From: Nocardioides terrigena
GTDB lineage: Bacteria > Actinomycetota > Actinomycetes > Propionibacteriales > Nocardioidaceae
Length of the DNA stretch: 64,000 nucleotides
Direction: 5' to 3'
NCBI RefSeq assembly: GCF_003047265.1
Contig: NZ_PZYY01000001.1
Coordinates: 558,001-622,000, forward strand
The first letter of the stretch is position 1. Every line of letters begins with the position of its first letter. Shown piece after piece: positions 18,354 to 27,149 of this stretch. A model generated the notes under the pieces. That model was not told where the DNA came from, did no database searches, and worked only from the letters and a program-made list of their open reading frames with translations. The position numbers and the translations under genes were made by a program.

Positions 18354-18480
18354 ATAGCGGGTGCGTCCTGCGATGAGAGCGCCCGACCGCCGGACTAGAC
18401 CGACCGCCGTGCGGTGTCGGTGGTCGTCCCTAGGTTCAGCAGGGCAGGGTCGCGGGGGCGGCCCGGAATCGGGGGTCGAG

Positions 18481-19827
18481 ATGAGTGGAGAGCTGGAGCG
18501 TCGCTGGGACGACGCGGTGGAGACGGCCTGGCGGAAGTTCCGCCAGAGGCTGGCTGATCGGCTGGCCGGGCTGGAGGACGGCGAGCCATTCCTCATCGAG
18601 GTGCCGGACGAGGTCGAGCTCGGGACGGCCCCCTACTGTCAGGCACTGGCCGGCGCCGGCTGGATGCGGGTCGAGGCCGCGAGCAACGTGTACCTGGCCG
18701 ACGCGTACCTGCTGGACGAGAGCCAGCACGAGGCCTTGGTGGCCATCGGGTTCGACGCTCCGTCGTACGCGGATCCGCAGGAGAGTGCGGACGAGTCGAG
18801 CAACTACTGGATCGACCTCGAGCAGCGCGACGCCGATCGCGCGGCCGTGATGATCGTCCGGGCCCTGCGCGAGGTGTACGCCGTGCTGCACCCGACGTAC
18901 CTGTCCGCCGACGGACTGCTCGACGAGGCCGAGGGCGCCGAGGTCCAGCCGCGCGTCATCCCGCCGAAGCCGCGAGCCGGCGAATCAGACCACCGCGACG
19001 GCGTCCACCCCGACGGCGTCCACCCCGACGGCCCAGACGATGTCCGGGCCGTCGTCGACCTGGCGGTGCGCGGCTTGCAGGACGACCCACCGCAGTGGGA
19101 CGACGACGGGGACCTCCCGCTCGACACCGCGCGCGGCGTGGTCTGGGTGACCGTCGGTGCACACCTGCCGCGGATCCTCGTGCACGCACCTCTGGTCGGC
19201 GACGTCGTCGACGAGACCCGCGCGCTCGTCGAGGTCAACCTCCTCAACCAGCGCGAGCTCGGGCTGTCCTTCTCGCTGCGTGGCGGCCAGATCAGCGTCT
19301 ACCGCGAGCTGGATGCGTCCGTGGTCGTGCCCGCGCAGCTGCGTCTCGAGATCGAGCGGCTCACCACGCAGGTGGACCGGTGGGCCAGCGACCTGGTGAC
19401 CCGCGTCGGCGGACGCTGCATGGACGAGCAGTCGACCCGCCAGCCCGCCGACACGACGGGCCGCCGACCGCCCACGGGCCGCTTCGCGACGGCGTACGGC
19501 GTGATGGTCGAGCTGGAGCGCGGGCAGCGAGGCTCCGTCGGACCGGCCACGATGGCCCGCATCTTCGACAACGACACCGGTCTGCTGCTCAAGGCGGTGC
19601 GCATCAACGAGCAGCGTCGGCGGGAGATGCGCGCCAAGGCGCGCGCCGCCCGCGACGAGGGGCGCGGTCGTGCCGAGCAGGTGGCACGGGCGCGGCAGGA
19701 GTACCTCCGCGAGCTCACCTCGCGCATGCGCGCCGCACTGCGTCTCCTCGTGGACGCGCCCGTCCGCAAGGTGCAGCTCGACCAGCTGGCGCTCTTCGAG
19801 GAGGACGAGTGCGGCTCCGGACGGTGA
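18481..19827 (+). CDS. TY-Chap/YbjN-like domain protein
   Basis: 448 residues. Residues about 25-150 (FLIEVPDEVELGTAPYCQAL to AVMIVRALREVYAVLHPTYL) and 200-305 (VVDLAVRGLQDDPPQWDDDG to QLRLEIERLTTQVDRWASDL) resemble YbjN/type III chaperone-like (TY-Chap) folds. A linker holds a 15-base tandem repeat giving DGVHPDGVHPDG. The C-terminus is a long basic helix (ROUGHLY 390-435, rich in Arg and Glu) likely to be coiled. ATG 18481 is the first start after the hairpin; a GGGGGTCGAG stretch precedes it. It lies 49 bases before a NERD-helicase gene. Function unknown; the chaperone analogy suggests peptide binding. Confidence 0.6.
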   Translation: MSGELERRWDDAVETAWRKFRQRLADRLAGLEDGEPFLIEVPDEVELGTAPYCQALAGAGWMRVEAASNVYLADAYLLDESQHEALVAIGFDAPSYADPQESADESSNYWIDLEQRDADRAAVMIVRALREVYAVLHPTYLSADGLLDEAEGAEVQPRVIPPKPRAGESDHRDGVHPDGVHPDGPDDVRAVVDLAVRGLQDDPPQWDDDGDLPLDTARGVVWVTVGAHLPRILVHAPLVGDVVDETRALVEVNLLNQRELGLSFSLRGGQISVYRELDASVVVPAQLRLEIERLTTQVDRWASDLVTRVGGRCMDEQSTRQPADTTGRRPPTGRFATAYGVMVELERGQRGSVGPATMARIFDNDTGLLLKAVRINEQRRREMRAKARAARDEGRGRAEQVARARQEYLRELTSRMRAALRLLVDAPVRKVQLDQLALFEEDECGSGR

Positions 19828-19876
19828 CCCGGCCGATTCGCACGCGGGGACGACGGACGGATGTGAGGGTGTGCGC

Positions 19877-21541
19877 ATGCCTCGCCTGATTCCCGAGTCG
19901 CCGACTTTCCAGACCACCTCGGAGCGGGAGGTCTGGGAGCACCTGCGCGATGCCCTCGGTCCGGACGACGTGTTGCTCGCCAACCTGCGCCTCACGGACG
20001 CGGAGAAGGACGTCGAAGCCGATCTTGTGGTGCTCATGCCGGACGTGGGGGTCCTCGTCCTCGAGGTCAAGGGCGGCAGCGTGCACGTCGAGCCGGACGA
20101 GGCGGAGGGTCACGCATGGTGGATCGCGAGCAAGGGGGTGCATCGCCGGATCCGGCCGGTCGACCAGGTGCGCACCGCCAAGCACTCCCTCAAGCGGTAT
20201 GTCGAGCAGCATCCGCAGGGTGGGTCGGCCCGTCGTGTCGGGTGGGGGCACGGGGTCGTCACGCGCTTCTCCGGCTTCGCCGGCGACTTCACGGTCCCCG
20301 AGCTCCCGCGCTGGGCCCTGCACGACAAGGACGACCTGGCCGCCATCGGTCCTCGGGTGCGCGACAACGCGTGGTGGATGCTCCACGGGCAGCGGCCCCC
20401 GACCCACGACGACGTCGAGGTCATTGCCGACATCCTCACCGGACGCTTTGCGGCGCCGTACGACGTCAACGCCGAGTCCGACGAGCGTGCCGCCGAGTTC
20501 GACCGCTTGACGATGGAGCAGGCCACGATCCTGGGGGTCACCCGTCTGCTGCCCCGGGTCGAGGTGCGCGGCGGTGCCGGCAGCGGCAAGACCGTGCTCG
20601 CACTCCAGCAGGCCAAGGAACTCACGCGTGGAGGGCAGGGACGATCGGCGCAGCGGGTCGCGCTGCTCTGCTACTCGATCGGGTTGGCCGAGCACCTCAA
20701 GCGACAGGTCGCCACGTGGGACCGCCGCCACCGGCCGGCGTTCGTCGGAACGTTCCATGCGTTCGGCAAGCAGTGGGGTGCCGCGGACGGCGACCGCTCG
20801 GACAGCGAGTTCTGGGAGGAGCGGCTCCCCGCGGAGATGGCCGAGCTCGCGGGCGCGCTCCCGGAGGGCAAGAAGTTCGACGCCGTCATCGTCGACGAGG
20901 CACAGGACTTCGCTGACTCCTGGTGGACACCGGTGCTCCGGTCGCTACGCGACGAGGAGGAGGGCGGGCTCTTCGTCTACTCCGACGAGAACCAGCGGAT
21001 CTTCGCGCGCTTCGGTCGCCCTCCCGTGGCGCTCGTCCCGCTGGTGCTGGACCACAACCTTCGCAACACCAAGCAGATCCACGAATCGTTCGGGCCGCTG
21101 GCTCCGAGCCGCATGTACTCACGTGGTGGCGACGGACCTGCCGTCCGCTTCGTGGAGTCCACCCTGGACGACGCGATCGGCACAGCCGACGACGAGGTGG
21201 ACCGGTTGCTGGACGAGGGCTGGGAGCCACGCAGCGTCGCCCTGCTCACCACGGGCCACCGCCACCCGATCCAGGTGGAGCGCACGGCCTTCCACGACCA
21301 AGAGGGCTACTGGGGCACGTACTGGGATGACGACGTCTTCTACGGGCACGTCCTCGGCTGCAAGGGTCTCGAGCGGCGCGCCGTCGTGCTGTGCCTCAAC
21401 GAGGACGGCTCACGCGATCGTGCTCGGGAGCGGTTGTACGTCGGGATGTCGCGGGCCACGGACGAGCTCGTGGTGGTCGGTGATCCCGGCACCGTGCGGC
21501 GGGTGGCCGGCGACGAGGTCGCGCGGCGATTGGGGCTCTAA
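19877..21541 (+). CDS. NERD-domain nuclease fused to UvrD-like SF1 helicase
   Basis: 554 residues. The N-terminal NERD nuclease domain shows SEREVWEHL (Glu18), Asp49 in EADLVVL and Glu63-Val-Lys65 in LVLEVKGG. The helicase has Walker A RGGAGSGKTVLALQQA (about 231-246), Walker B VIVDEAQDF (about 337-345), an HNLRNTKQI segment (motif IV-like, near 396) and motif VI RLYVGMSRATDELVVVGD near the end. NERD-helicases process DNA and several are defence-linked. ATG 19877 has GAGGG 7 bases upstream. It ends overlapping the convergent immunity gene by 4 bases. Likely co-expressed with the TY-Chap protein upstream. Confidence 0.87.
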   Translation: MPRLIPESPTFQTTSEREVWEHLRDALGPDDVLLANLRLTDAEKDVEADLVVLMPDVGVLVLEVKGGSVHVEPDEAEGHAWWIASKGVHRRIRPVDQVRTAKHSLKRYVEQHPQGGSARRVGWGHGVVTRFSGFAGDFTVPELPRWALHDKDDLAAIGPRVRDNAWWMLHGQRPPTHDDVEVIADILTGRFAAPYDVNAESDERAAEFDRLTMEQATILGVTRLLPRVEVRGGAGSGKTVLALQQAKELTRGGQGRSAQRVALLCYSIGLAEHLKRQVATWDRRHRPAFVGTFHAFGKQWGAADGDRSDSEFWEERLPAEMAELAGALPEGKKFDAVIVDEAQDFADSWWTPVLRSLRDEEEGGLFVYSDENQRIFARFGRPPVALVPLVLDHNLRNTKQIHESFGPLAPSRMYSRGGDGPAVRFVESTLDDAIGTADDEVDRLLDEGWEPRSVALLTTGHRHPIQVERTAFHDQEGYWGTYWDDDVFYGHVLGCKGLERRAVVLCLNEDGSRDRARERLYVGMSRATDELVVVGDPGTVRRVAGDEVARRLGL

Positions 21542-21828
21542 GCCGACTCGGCTGCCAAGTCACTTGCGATCCGGTCTCGCACGCCGAGCAGCCATGCGCG
21601 TTCACCGTTCGGTGTCTGCGCATCGAAACCCCATTGTTCGAGCTGCTTTGCGAGCTCCTCGTCGCCGCGGACGTCAGTCAGCAAGTACGTGATCTCGTGG
21701 GGAACGCTCCTTGCTCGTTCCGGGGAGCGTCGTACGAAGTCGTCAACCGCTTCTTGCCACGACGAGTACTCGTGCTCGTCCCAGAGCTCGTAGAAGTAGG
21801 CGCTGATGAGGTGCTTGAGGTTGTCCAT
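21538..21828 (-). CDS. CdiI-type immunity protein for the adjacent RNase toxin
   Basis: 96 residues, acidic and helical: MDNLKHLISAYFYELWDEHE, then SSWQEAVDDFVRRSP, LLTDVRGDEELAKQLEQWGFD. This is the pattern of a widespread family of contact-dependent-inhibition immunity proteins. It begins 9 bases after the toxin stop on the same strand, the standard toxin-immunity order, and presumably binds and blocks the RNase domain. Convergent with and overlapping the helicase gene. The family is recognised from pattern; pairing with the toxin follows from position. Confidence 0.78.
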   Translation of the reverse strand: MDNLKHLISAYFYELWDEHEYSSWQEAVDDFVRRSPERARSVPHEITYLLTDVRGDEELAKQLEQWGFDAQTPNGERAWLLGVRDRIASDLAAESA

Positions 21829-21837
21829 GTTCTCGCC

Positions 21838-23217
21838 CTAGTTCGGAAACGCCGTGAGGAGTTGCCATCCGTCATCTGTGCCGGACTTTGGTATGAGAAT
21901 GACCTTAACGGCGGTCGAGCCAACGACGGACCCGTCCGCAAGCACCGTCGTCCCAGTGGGATGTCCCATCTCCATGTCGAGCACGAGCTTGTCGTTGCTG
22001 CTGCTCTGGATCCAGCCCTCAATCTGGTCCGATTTCCGGGTGAGGACATCGTCGATCAACCTCTCGGCCGAAGCCAGGTCGTCGAATGATGACGCCTTCA
22101 TACGGCCCTGATACGTGACACGCTCACGTAGCTCGTCCGCCGTCTTTCCGACATGCTCTCTGATGGTGTGGCCAGGAGGAACATCGTGCGCGCGCAGCCA
22201 GCCCGGCTTCCGTGCACCGCCCCAACCGCCCGGCACCTTCATCGACCCTCGCTCGCTGCGCGCCGGCACGCGCGCGAACTTCTCGACCCGCGTCCGGACA
22301 GTCCGCAACCCGTCACCAGCGGTCCGCAGCCGCCCGGCGGTGGCGGTGCCGGTGGCCCGCAGCCCGACGAGCAGGGCGTGGAACCGCGGCGCCTGTGCGC
22401 CGATCCGGGCCAGTGCCGCCGAGCCGGCGGCACCGGCCCCGAGGCCGCCGGTGATCCCGCCGACGATGGCGGAGATGACGGCTCCCTCGACGACCATCTG
22501 GCCGATCTCGGCGAGCAGCGCCCGGGTGCGGTCGTGCGTGTCGCGCACGGCATCGGCGTACTCCTCGCAGGACGTGCCCACCGAGACCAGTGCGTCGGCG
22601 GTGTCGCCGATCAGCGATCGCAGCTCGGCGAGCGCGGAGAGGGCGAGGGGGATCTCCGGCGAGACCTGGTGCTCGAGGAACCCGGCAGCGATGTCGCAGT
22701 GCGCCTCCAGGTCGGCCACGGCCGCGCCGGCCCGTCGCCACGTGGTGGCCGCGTCGAGCAGGAGGTCCGTGTCGGCTCCCGGCCACACGAAGCCCTCGAT
22801 GTGGTCGAGGATGAACGTCTCCACGGTGCCGAGGGACACGGGGTTGGCGCCGAGGCACGAAGGCGGCGAGGCGGGGGAAACACGGACGTAGTCGTCCTCG
22901 TCGAGCGAGCCGCCGCTGTAGGCGGACACCGCCGCAGAGGCGGCCTCGGCATCGCGGTGGTTCGTCCCGGTCGCGGTCAGCAGCCGTCCGAGGCCGATGA
23001 AGGCGTGGGTGAGCTCGGCCAGGGTGTCGAGCGCCTGCCGCGCGCCCGCGTCGTACGACGCCGTGAAGTCGGCGCTGGTCGCGTCGTCGCCGGCCATTCC
23101 GGCGTACCCGCTGAGCTTGCCGGCCAGCGACTCGCACTGCAGCGCGGAGATCTGGTTGCCGGTGCGGCAGGCGTCCGCGGCCGAGGTGAAGCCGCCGGTC
23201 TCGACGGCGATCCTCAT
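21838..23217 (-). CDS. ESX/type VII-linked polymorphic toxin with C-terminal RNase A-like domain
   Basis: 459 residues. Residues 1-240 are helical WXG-type export and trafficking sequence; 240-290 form a Gly/Ala-rich hydrophobic stretch (MVVEGAVISAIVGGITGGLG). The C-terminal toxin (about 345-459) matches the bacterial CdiA-CT RNase A-like domain: GHTIREHVGKTADELRERV (catalytic His355), ASSFDDLASAERLIDDVL, then TAVKVILIPKSGTDDGWQLL and TAFP. ATG 23217 overlaps the upstream WXG100 stop by 4 bases; the longer frame is a shadow of the WXG100 genes. Followed by its immunity gene. It likely kills competitors by RNA cleavage. Confidence 0.85.
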   Translation of the reverse strand: MRIAVETGGFTSAADACRTGNQISALQCESLAGKLSGYAGMAGDDATSADFTASYDAGARQALDTLAELTHAFIGLGRLLTATGTNHRDAEAASAAVSAYSGGSLDEDDYVRVSPASPPSCLGANPVSLGTVETFILDHIEGFVWPGADTDLLLDAATTWRRAGAAVADLEAHCDIAAGFLEHQVSPEIPLALSALAELRSLIGDTADALVSVGTSCEEYADAVRDTHDRTRALLAEIGQMVVEGAVISAIVGGITGGLGAGAAGSAALARIGAQAPRFHALLVGLRATGTATAGRLRTAGDGLRTVRTRVEKFARVPARSERGSMKVPGGWGGARKPGWLRAHDVPPGHTIREHVGKTADELRERVTYQGRMKASSFDDLASAERLIDDVLTRKSDQIEGWIQSSSNDKLVLDMEMGHPTGTTVLADGSVVGSTAVKVILIPKSGTDDGWQLLTAFPN

Positions 23218-23510
23218 CGGACCTGCTCCCACATCGCGAGGTTGGCCTCCACGGCGGCCGAGTAGTTCGCACACGCGGTGTCTCCCACCGAGCGCAGGCC
23301 CGCGAGCGCGGTCTCCATCTCGGTGAACGACGTGCGCCACGAGGCGTGCGAGGTCGAGTGCGCGTCGCTGGCCAGGCCCGTCCAGTCCGAGTGCATGCCC
23401 ACGTGCGCACTCTCGACGTCCGCCGCCAGGTCGGCGAGCTCGCGCCCGCACGAGTCCATCGCCGCGAGGACGGCCATCAGCTCGCCGACGTCCACGTCGT
23501 ACGCCGTCAT
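23214..23510 (-). CDS. WXG100-like protein of the toxin cassette
   Basis: 98 residues, two-helix hairpin type. The central motif is HSDWTGLASDAHSTSHASW (W-T-G in place of W-x-G is a normal variant). Such proteins act as export partners or cargo adaptors of type VII/ESX secretion. ATGA overlaps join it to the preceding WXG100 gene and the following toxin gene. It carries the helical N-terminus MTAYDVDVGELMAVLAAMDS. Together the three form one translationally coupled unit. No ESX secretion ATPase is in this window, so export must use a machine encoded elsewhere. Confidence 0.8.
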   Translation of the reverse strand: MTAYDVDVGELMAVLAAMDSCGRELADLAADVESAHVGMHSDWTGLASDAHSTSHASWRTSFTEMETALAGLRSVGDTACANYSAAVEANLAMWEQVR

Positions 23511-23812
23511 CCGAGCCGCCCCGCGAGGCGGTCGTGGGTGTCGGACGACGAGGCGTCCGCCAGCGACACGTCGTCCCGGGCGGCACGCAACGCGCCGGCA
23601 CTCCCTGCCAGGCCGGCGATCACCCCGTCCGCGCCCGTGCGCCACTCCGCCCACAGCCCGGCGAACCGGTCGGCGGCGTCGCCGTGCCAGGTCGCGAGGA
23701 GGGCGTCGACCGATGCCTCGATCCGGGTACGACGGGTCGCCATGTCGGCGGCCCGCGCCTCGATGGCGTCGGCGCCGATCGACAAGTGGGCAGGGTCGAG
23801 CCTGATGTTCAT
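23507..23812 (-). CDS. WXG100-like protein, first gene of the toxin cassette
   Basis: 101 residues: MNIRLDPAHLSIGADAIEAR, then a helix and ATWHGDAADRFAGLWAEWR, where WHGDAAD is the WXG turn. Probably forms a heterodimer with the next WXG100 protein for ESX export of the toxin. Start 23812 is supported by GGGAG 5 bases upstream on the minus strand. The longer open frame to 24052 lies across the promoter region of the divergent DUF4234 gene and is rejected. It overlaps the next gene by ATGA. Confidence 0.82.
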   Translation of the reverse strand: MNIRLDPAHLSIGADAIEARAADMATRRTRIEASVDALLATWHGDAADRFAGLWAEWRTGADGVIAGLAGSAGALRAARDDVSLADASSSDTHDRLAGRLG

Positions 23813-24026
23813 CGTGTCTCCCGAGATGGAGCCGGCGTCAGCCGGACGAGTACGACTGGGGTCGACTCTTCCCGTCGGGAGCCGGCTGCGAAACCCGGCA
23901 ATCCGGATCTGTGGACAACCGGGCACGGCTGTCAGGGCGGACCTGACTGAACCCGGGACGCGGGGGGTGGACGGCGGGTACGTTGCGCCAGCCATCACCA
24001 CCACGCCACGCACCCACGGGGGAACC

Positions 24027-24527
24027 ATGACCGAGAACACCGAGCCGCGCACCGAGACCGCCGACGGTCAGCAGCTGCTCCCGCAGCAGGCCCAGACCCA
24101 GGCCACGGCCTCGGTTCCGTACGGCGCCCAGCCGCTCGCGGCGTACGGAATCCCCATCCACGGCGCTCCGCTCGGACAGGTCCGCAGCACCGGGGCCTGC
24201 ATCGCCCTCACGATCGTGACGCTCGGGATCTACTCCTGGGTCTGGTACTTCAAGACCCACGAGGAGATGAAGCGCCACACCAACACCGGACTGGGCGGCG
24301 GGCTCGCCCTGGTGCTCGCGATCTTCGTCGGCATCGTGATGCCGTTCATCTCGTCGAGCGAGGTCGGCGGGCTCTACGAGCGTCGCGGGATGCGCGCCCC
24401 GGTCAGCGGGGCCACGGGGCTGTGGGCGCTGCTGCTCGGGTGGTTCTTCGGCGTCGGCCTGATCGTCTGGTTCGTCAAGACCAACGGCGCCCTCAACGAC
24501 TACTGGCGCTCCCAGGGCGCTCGCTGA
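24027..24527 (+). CDS. DUF4234 membrane protein
   Basis: 166 residues. A Gln/Ala-rich cytoplasmic N-terminus (1-50) is followed by the DUF4234 core: STGACIALTIVTLGIYSWVW then YFKTHEEMKRHTN, with three to four membrane helices, and ends NGALNDYWRSQGAR. The motif TLGIYxWxWxFK is diagnostic. Function of the family is unknown. ATG 24027 is preceded by GGGGGAA. Divergent from the toxin cassette; monocistronic as far as can be seen. Confidence 0.85.
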   Translation: MTENTEPRTETADGQQLLPQQAQTQATASVPYGAQPLAAYGIPIHGAPLGQVRSTGACIALTIVTLGIYSWVWYFKTHEEMKRHTNTGLGGGLALVLAIFVGIVMPFISSSEVGGLYERRGMRAPVSGATGLWALLLGWFFGVGLIVWFVKTNGALNDYWRSQGAR

Positions 24528-24551
24528 CGCAGGCCCTGATCCCGGCCAGAT

Positions 24552-24809
24552 CTAGGACTCGATGTCCTTCAGCTGGCTCGCGAGCTGCTCCAGGTGGGTG
24601 TCGACGGCGTCCATGTCGTAGCCCGTACGCCATCGCACCGGTGCGAACCGGACCTGCTCCACGTCCTCGGAGCGCACTGACCCGTCGCGGAAGCTCACGG
24701 CCCGCTCGGCGCGAGCCACGAGCTCGTCGACCGACGCGACGTCGTACCCCTCACGCCACTTCGTCGTGGGGAACCGGGTCCCTGCCTGCGCGTCGTACGT
24801 GCCGTCCAT
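24552..24809 (-). CDS. Small DivIVA-domain-like protein
   Basis: 85 residues with two copies of the DivIVA entry motif: TTKWREGYDVASVDELVARA (16-35) and APVRWRTGYDMDAVDTHLEQ (56-75). In DivIVA/Wag31-type proteins the GYD(x)xxVD motif anchors to curved membrane. This one lacks the long coiled coil of Wag31, so it is a short DivIVA-domain protein of the kind scattered in actinobacteria. Convergent with the DUF4234 gene, 24 bases away. Role uncertain; membrane association is inferred. Confidence 0.75.
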   Translation of the reverse strand: MDGTYDAQAGTRFPTTKWREGYDVASVDELVARAERAVSFRDGSVRSEDVEQVRFAPVRWRTGYDMDAVDTHLEQLASQLKDIES

Positions 24810-24895
24810 GAAGGCTCCTCAGTCGGGTGCGCGCCACGGTGGACGCGCGTCACCGTCATCGTCCCCGGCAGTGGTGCCGGGCGCCGAGGTGGGGC

Positions 24896-24978
24896 GGGGT
24901 TTCGAGGCTCGCTTCGCTCACACCTCAACCACCGAAGGCGGTCGCTCGCACCTCGAAGGGGCGAGCCTCCGACGAGGT
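24896..24978. repeat. Dispersed repeat copy with an adjacent partial inverted copy
   Basis: 24896-24935 matches the 40-bp repeat seen inside the MalT-like regulator gene, with two small differences. Directly after it, GCTCGCACCTCGAAGGGGCG and following bases (24944-24978) form a hairpin related to the same unit. It lies between the desaturase 3' end and the DivIVA-like gene, and may act as a terminator. Confidence 0.7.
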
Positions 24979-24981
24979 GAG

Positions 24982-25914
24982 TCAGGCCTGGCGGGCGGCC
25001 TTCTTGGCCGCAGCCTCGGCCCGCCGCTCGACGAAGCGCGTGGCCTCGCCGTCGAGCGCGGAGACGGCGGCGGCGAGCTCGTCGCGCGCCTTCTCCCCGT
25101 CCTCGTCGAGTCCCTCGATGTCCCAGACGCCCCACTGCCGCAGGAGCGGGGAGACGATGTCGTCGTGGTGGATGCGGAGGTCGTAGATGCCGGCCTTGGC
25201 CATCGCCACCGCCTTGCGGGAGAAGCCCGGGATGATGCTGCCGGGCATCTCGAAGCCGACGACCTCCTCGGTGATCGCGCGCATCGTCTGGCTGGGCGCC
25301 ATCTCCAGCGCCGCGGTGACGATGTTGCGGTAGAAGATCATGTGCAGGTTCTCGTCCTTGGCGACGCGGGCGAGCAGCTTCTCCGCGATCGGCTCCTCGG
25401 TGTAGCGCCCGGTGTTGCGGTGCGACACCCGGGTGGCCAGCTCCTGGAAGGACACGTAGGCGCAGACGTTGAGCACGGACTTCTCCGTCGCCTCGTAGCC
25501 CGTCTCCATCGTCTCCATCCGGGCCCGTTCGAGCTCGACGGGATCGACCCCACGGGTGACGAGCAGGTAGTCGCGGATGCAGAACGCGTGCCGTCCCTCC
25601 TCAGCCGTCCACCGGTTGACCCACGTGCCCCAGGCGCTGTCGCTTCCGAAGGCCCGGTCGATCTCACGGTGGTAGCTCGGCAGGTTGTCCTCGGTCAGCA
25701 GGTTGACCTCGAGCGCCGTCCGGGCGACGGGGGAGAGCTGCGACTGAGCGACCTCCCACGGGTCCCCGCCGAGGTCGGCGAAGTCCCGCCCGAGGCTCCA
25801 CGGCACGTACTCGTGGGGCATCCACTCGTCCGCGATGGCCATGTGCCGGTCGAGGTTGTCGGCGACCACCGGCTCGAGCTCCTTGAGCAGCTGGTCGGTT
25901 TCGAGTGCAGCCAT
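24982..25914 (-). CDS. desA: Acyl-ACP desaturase (ferritin-like di-iron, DesA family)
   Basis: 310 residues. The soluble di-iron stearoyl-ACP desaturase family: metal ligands are visible in WTAEEGRHAFCIRDYL (EExxH, about residue 104-108) and in AKDENLHMIFYRNIV (DExxH-type ENLH, about 187-191), with upstream ligand Glu in LLTEDNLPSYH. It introduces a cis double bond into acyl-ACP using ferredoxin-derived electrons and oxygen. Mycobacterial DesA1/DesA2 are relatives. ATG 25914 has GGAGGA about 5 bases upstream on the minus strand. The Ala/Lys/Arg-rich tail is ordinary. Monocistronic, divergent from the alcohol dehydrogenase gene. Confidence 0.9.
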   Translation of the reverse strand: MAALETDQLLKELEPVVADNLDRHMAIADEWMPHEYVPWSLGRDFADLGGDPWEVAQSQLSPVARTALEVNLLTEDNLPSYHREIDRAFGSDSAWGTWVNRWTAEEGRHAFCIRDYLLVTRGVDPVELERARMETMETGYEATEKSVLNVCAYVSFQELATRVSHRNTGRYTEEPIAEKLLARVAKDENLHMIFYRNIVTAALEMAPSQTMRAITEEVVGFEMPGSIIPGFSRKAVAMAKAGIYDLRIHHDDIVSPLLRQWGVWDIEGLDEDGEKARDELAAAVSALDGEATRFVERRAEAAAKKAARQA

Positions 25915-26065
25915 GATCCATCTCCTCCACGGGCGGACGTGGGGGCTGCGGCCCTCACCGTCCCTGCCTACACCTCCTGCGGCCCGGTGAACAGGCCTGC
26001 AGCGCGTCTCGACGGTGAAGTGCCTCGGGGTGCTTCGTGGGCGGATCCTGTTCGGGGCACCGACA

Positions 26066-26071
26066 TAGCGT
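26066..26071 (+). promoter_or_regulatory. Leaderless -10 box of the alcohol dehydrogenase gene
   Basis: TAGCGT followed by 7 bases and GTG 26079. This decides the GTG start over the longer open frame that begins at 26037. Confidence 0.6.
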
Positions 26072-26078
26072 CGACGGC

Positions 26079-27149
26079 GTGACCCACCCCGAGACGACGA
26101 ACCCCACCCCTTCCACCGGCTACCGCGCGACGACCACCCCCGGGCAGGTCGAGCGCTTCGACTTCGAGCGTCGCGCGCTGCGACCCGACGACGTCGAGGT
26201 GCGGATCACCCACTGCGGCGTCTGCCACACCGACCTGCACGCGCTGGGCGGTTCCGCGGAGGGACGCGGAGACGTGCCCCTCGTGCCGGGCCACGAGTTC
26301 GTCGGCGAGGTCGCGGCCGTCGGCTCGGACGTGACGCGCTTCGTGGTCGGTGACCCGGTCGCGGTCGGCAACATCGTCGACTCCTGCGGGGAGTGCCGCA
26401 TGTGCTTGGCCGGCCACGAGAACATGTGCGTCGACTTCCCGACGCTCACGTACGGCGGTCGCGACCGGATCGACGGCACGCCCACGCTGGGCGGGTGGTC
26501 CTCGTCGTACGTCGTCCGCGAGACCTTCGTCTACCACCGCCCGGCCGGGCTCGACCCCGCCGCCGTCGCCCCGCTGATGTGCGCCGGCATCACGGTCTGG
26601 GAGCCGATGCGCAGCTGGGGCGTCGGGCCCGGCACGCGGGTCGGCGTGGTCGGGCTCGGGGGCCTCGGCCACCTGGCGGTCAAGCTCGCCGTCGCGCTCG
26701 GTGCCGAGGTCACCGTCTTCACGCGGACCGCCGACAAGGCGGACGACGCCCGAGCGCTCGGCGCCCACCGGGTCGTGGTGTCGACGGACGAGGCGGAGAT
26801 GGCCGCGGCGGGCGACAGCCTCGACCTGGTCCTCGACTGCGCTCCCGCCCAGCACGACCTCGGGCCCTACTTGAGGACCCTCGACCTCGACGGCACGCTC
26901 GTCACCCTGGGCTACCTCGGCGCCTCGGACGTCGACGCGATGGACCTGCTCCGCGCCCGACGGCGTCTCGCCTCGACCGGCAGCGGGAGTCTCGCGCGCA
27001 CCCAGGAGCTGCTCGACTTCTGCGGCGAGCACGGGATCGTGGCCGACGTCGAGGTGCTCCCGTCGGCCCAGGTCGGCAGCGCCCTCGAGCGGCTGGCCGC
27101 GGGGGACGTGCGGTACCGCTTCACGCTCGACATGGGGGACCTCGGCTGA
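26079..27149 (+). CDS. Zinc-dependent NAD(P) alcohol dehydrogenase (CAD/YahK-like)
   Basis: 356 residues, MDR superfamily. Catalytic zinc site: THCGVCHTDLHAL (Cys and the following THxDLH) and VPGHEFVGEV; structural zinc Cys cluster VDSCGECRMCLAGHENMC. Cofactor Rossmann motif RVGVVGLGGLGHLAVKLA near residue 187. The pattern is closest to cinnamyl-alcohol-type dehydrogenases, which reduce aldehydes with NADPH. The GTG start at 26079 follows a leaderless -10 box. No operon partner is evident; it may serve general aldehyde detoxification. Confidence 0.88.
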   Translation: MTHPETTNPTPSTGYRATTTPGQVERFDFERRALRPDDVEVRITHCGVCHTDLHALGGSAEGRGDVPLVPGHEFVGEVAAVGSDVTRFVVGDPVAVGNIVDSCGECRMCLAGHENMCVDFPTLTYGGRDRIDGTPTLGGWSSSYVVRETFVYHRPAGLDPAAVAPLMCAGITVWEPMRSWGVGPGTRVGVVGLGGLGHLAVKLAVALGAEVTVFTRTADKADDARALGAHRVVVSTDEAEMAAAGDSLDLVLDCAPAQHDLGPYLRTLDLDGTLVTLGYLGASDVDAMDLLRARRRLASTGSGSLARTQELLDFCGEHGIVADVEVLPSAQVGSALERLAAGDVRYRFTLDMGDLG

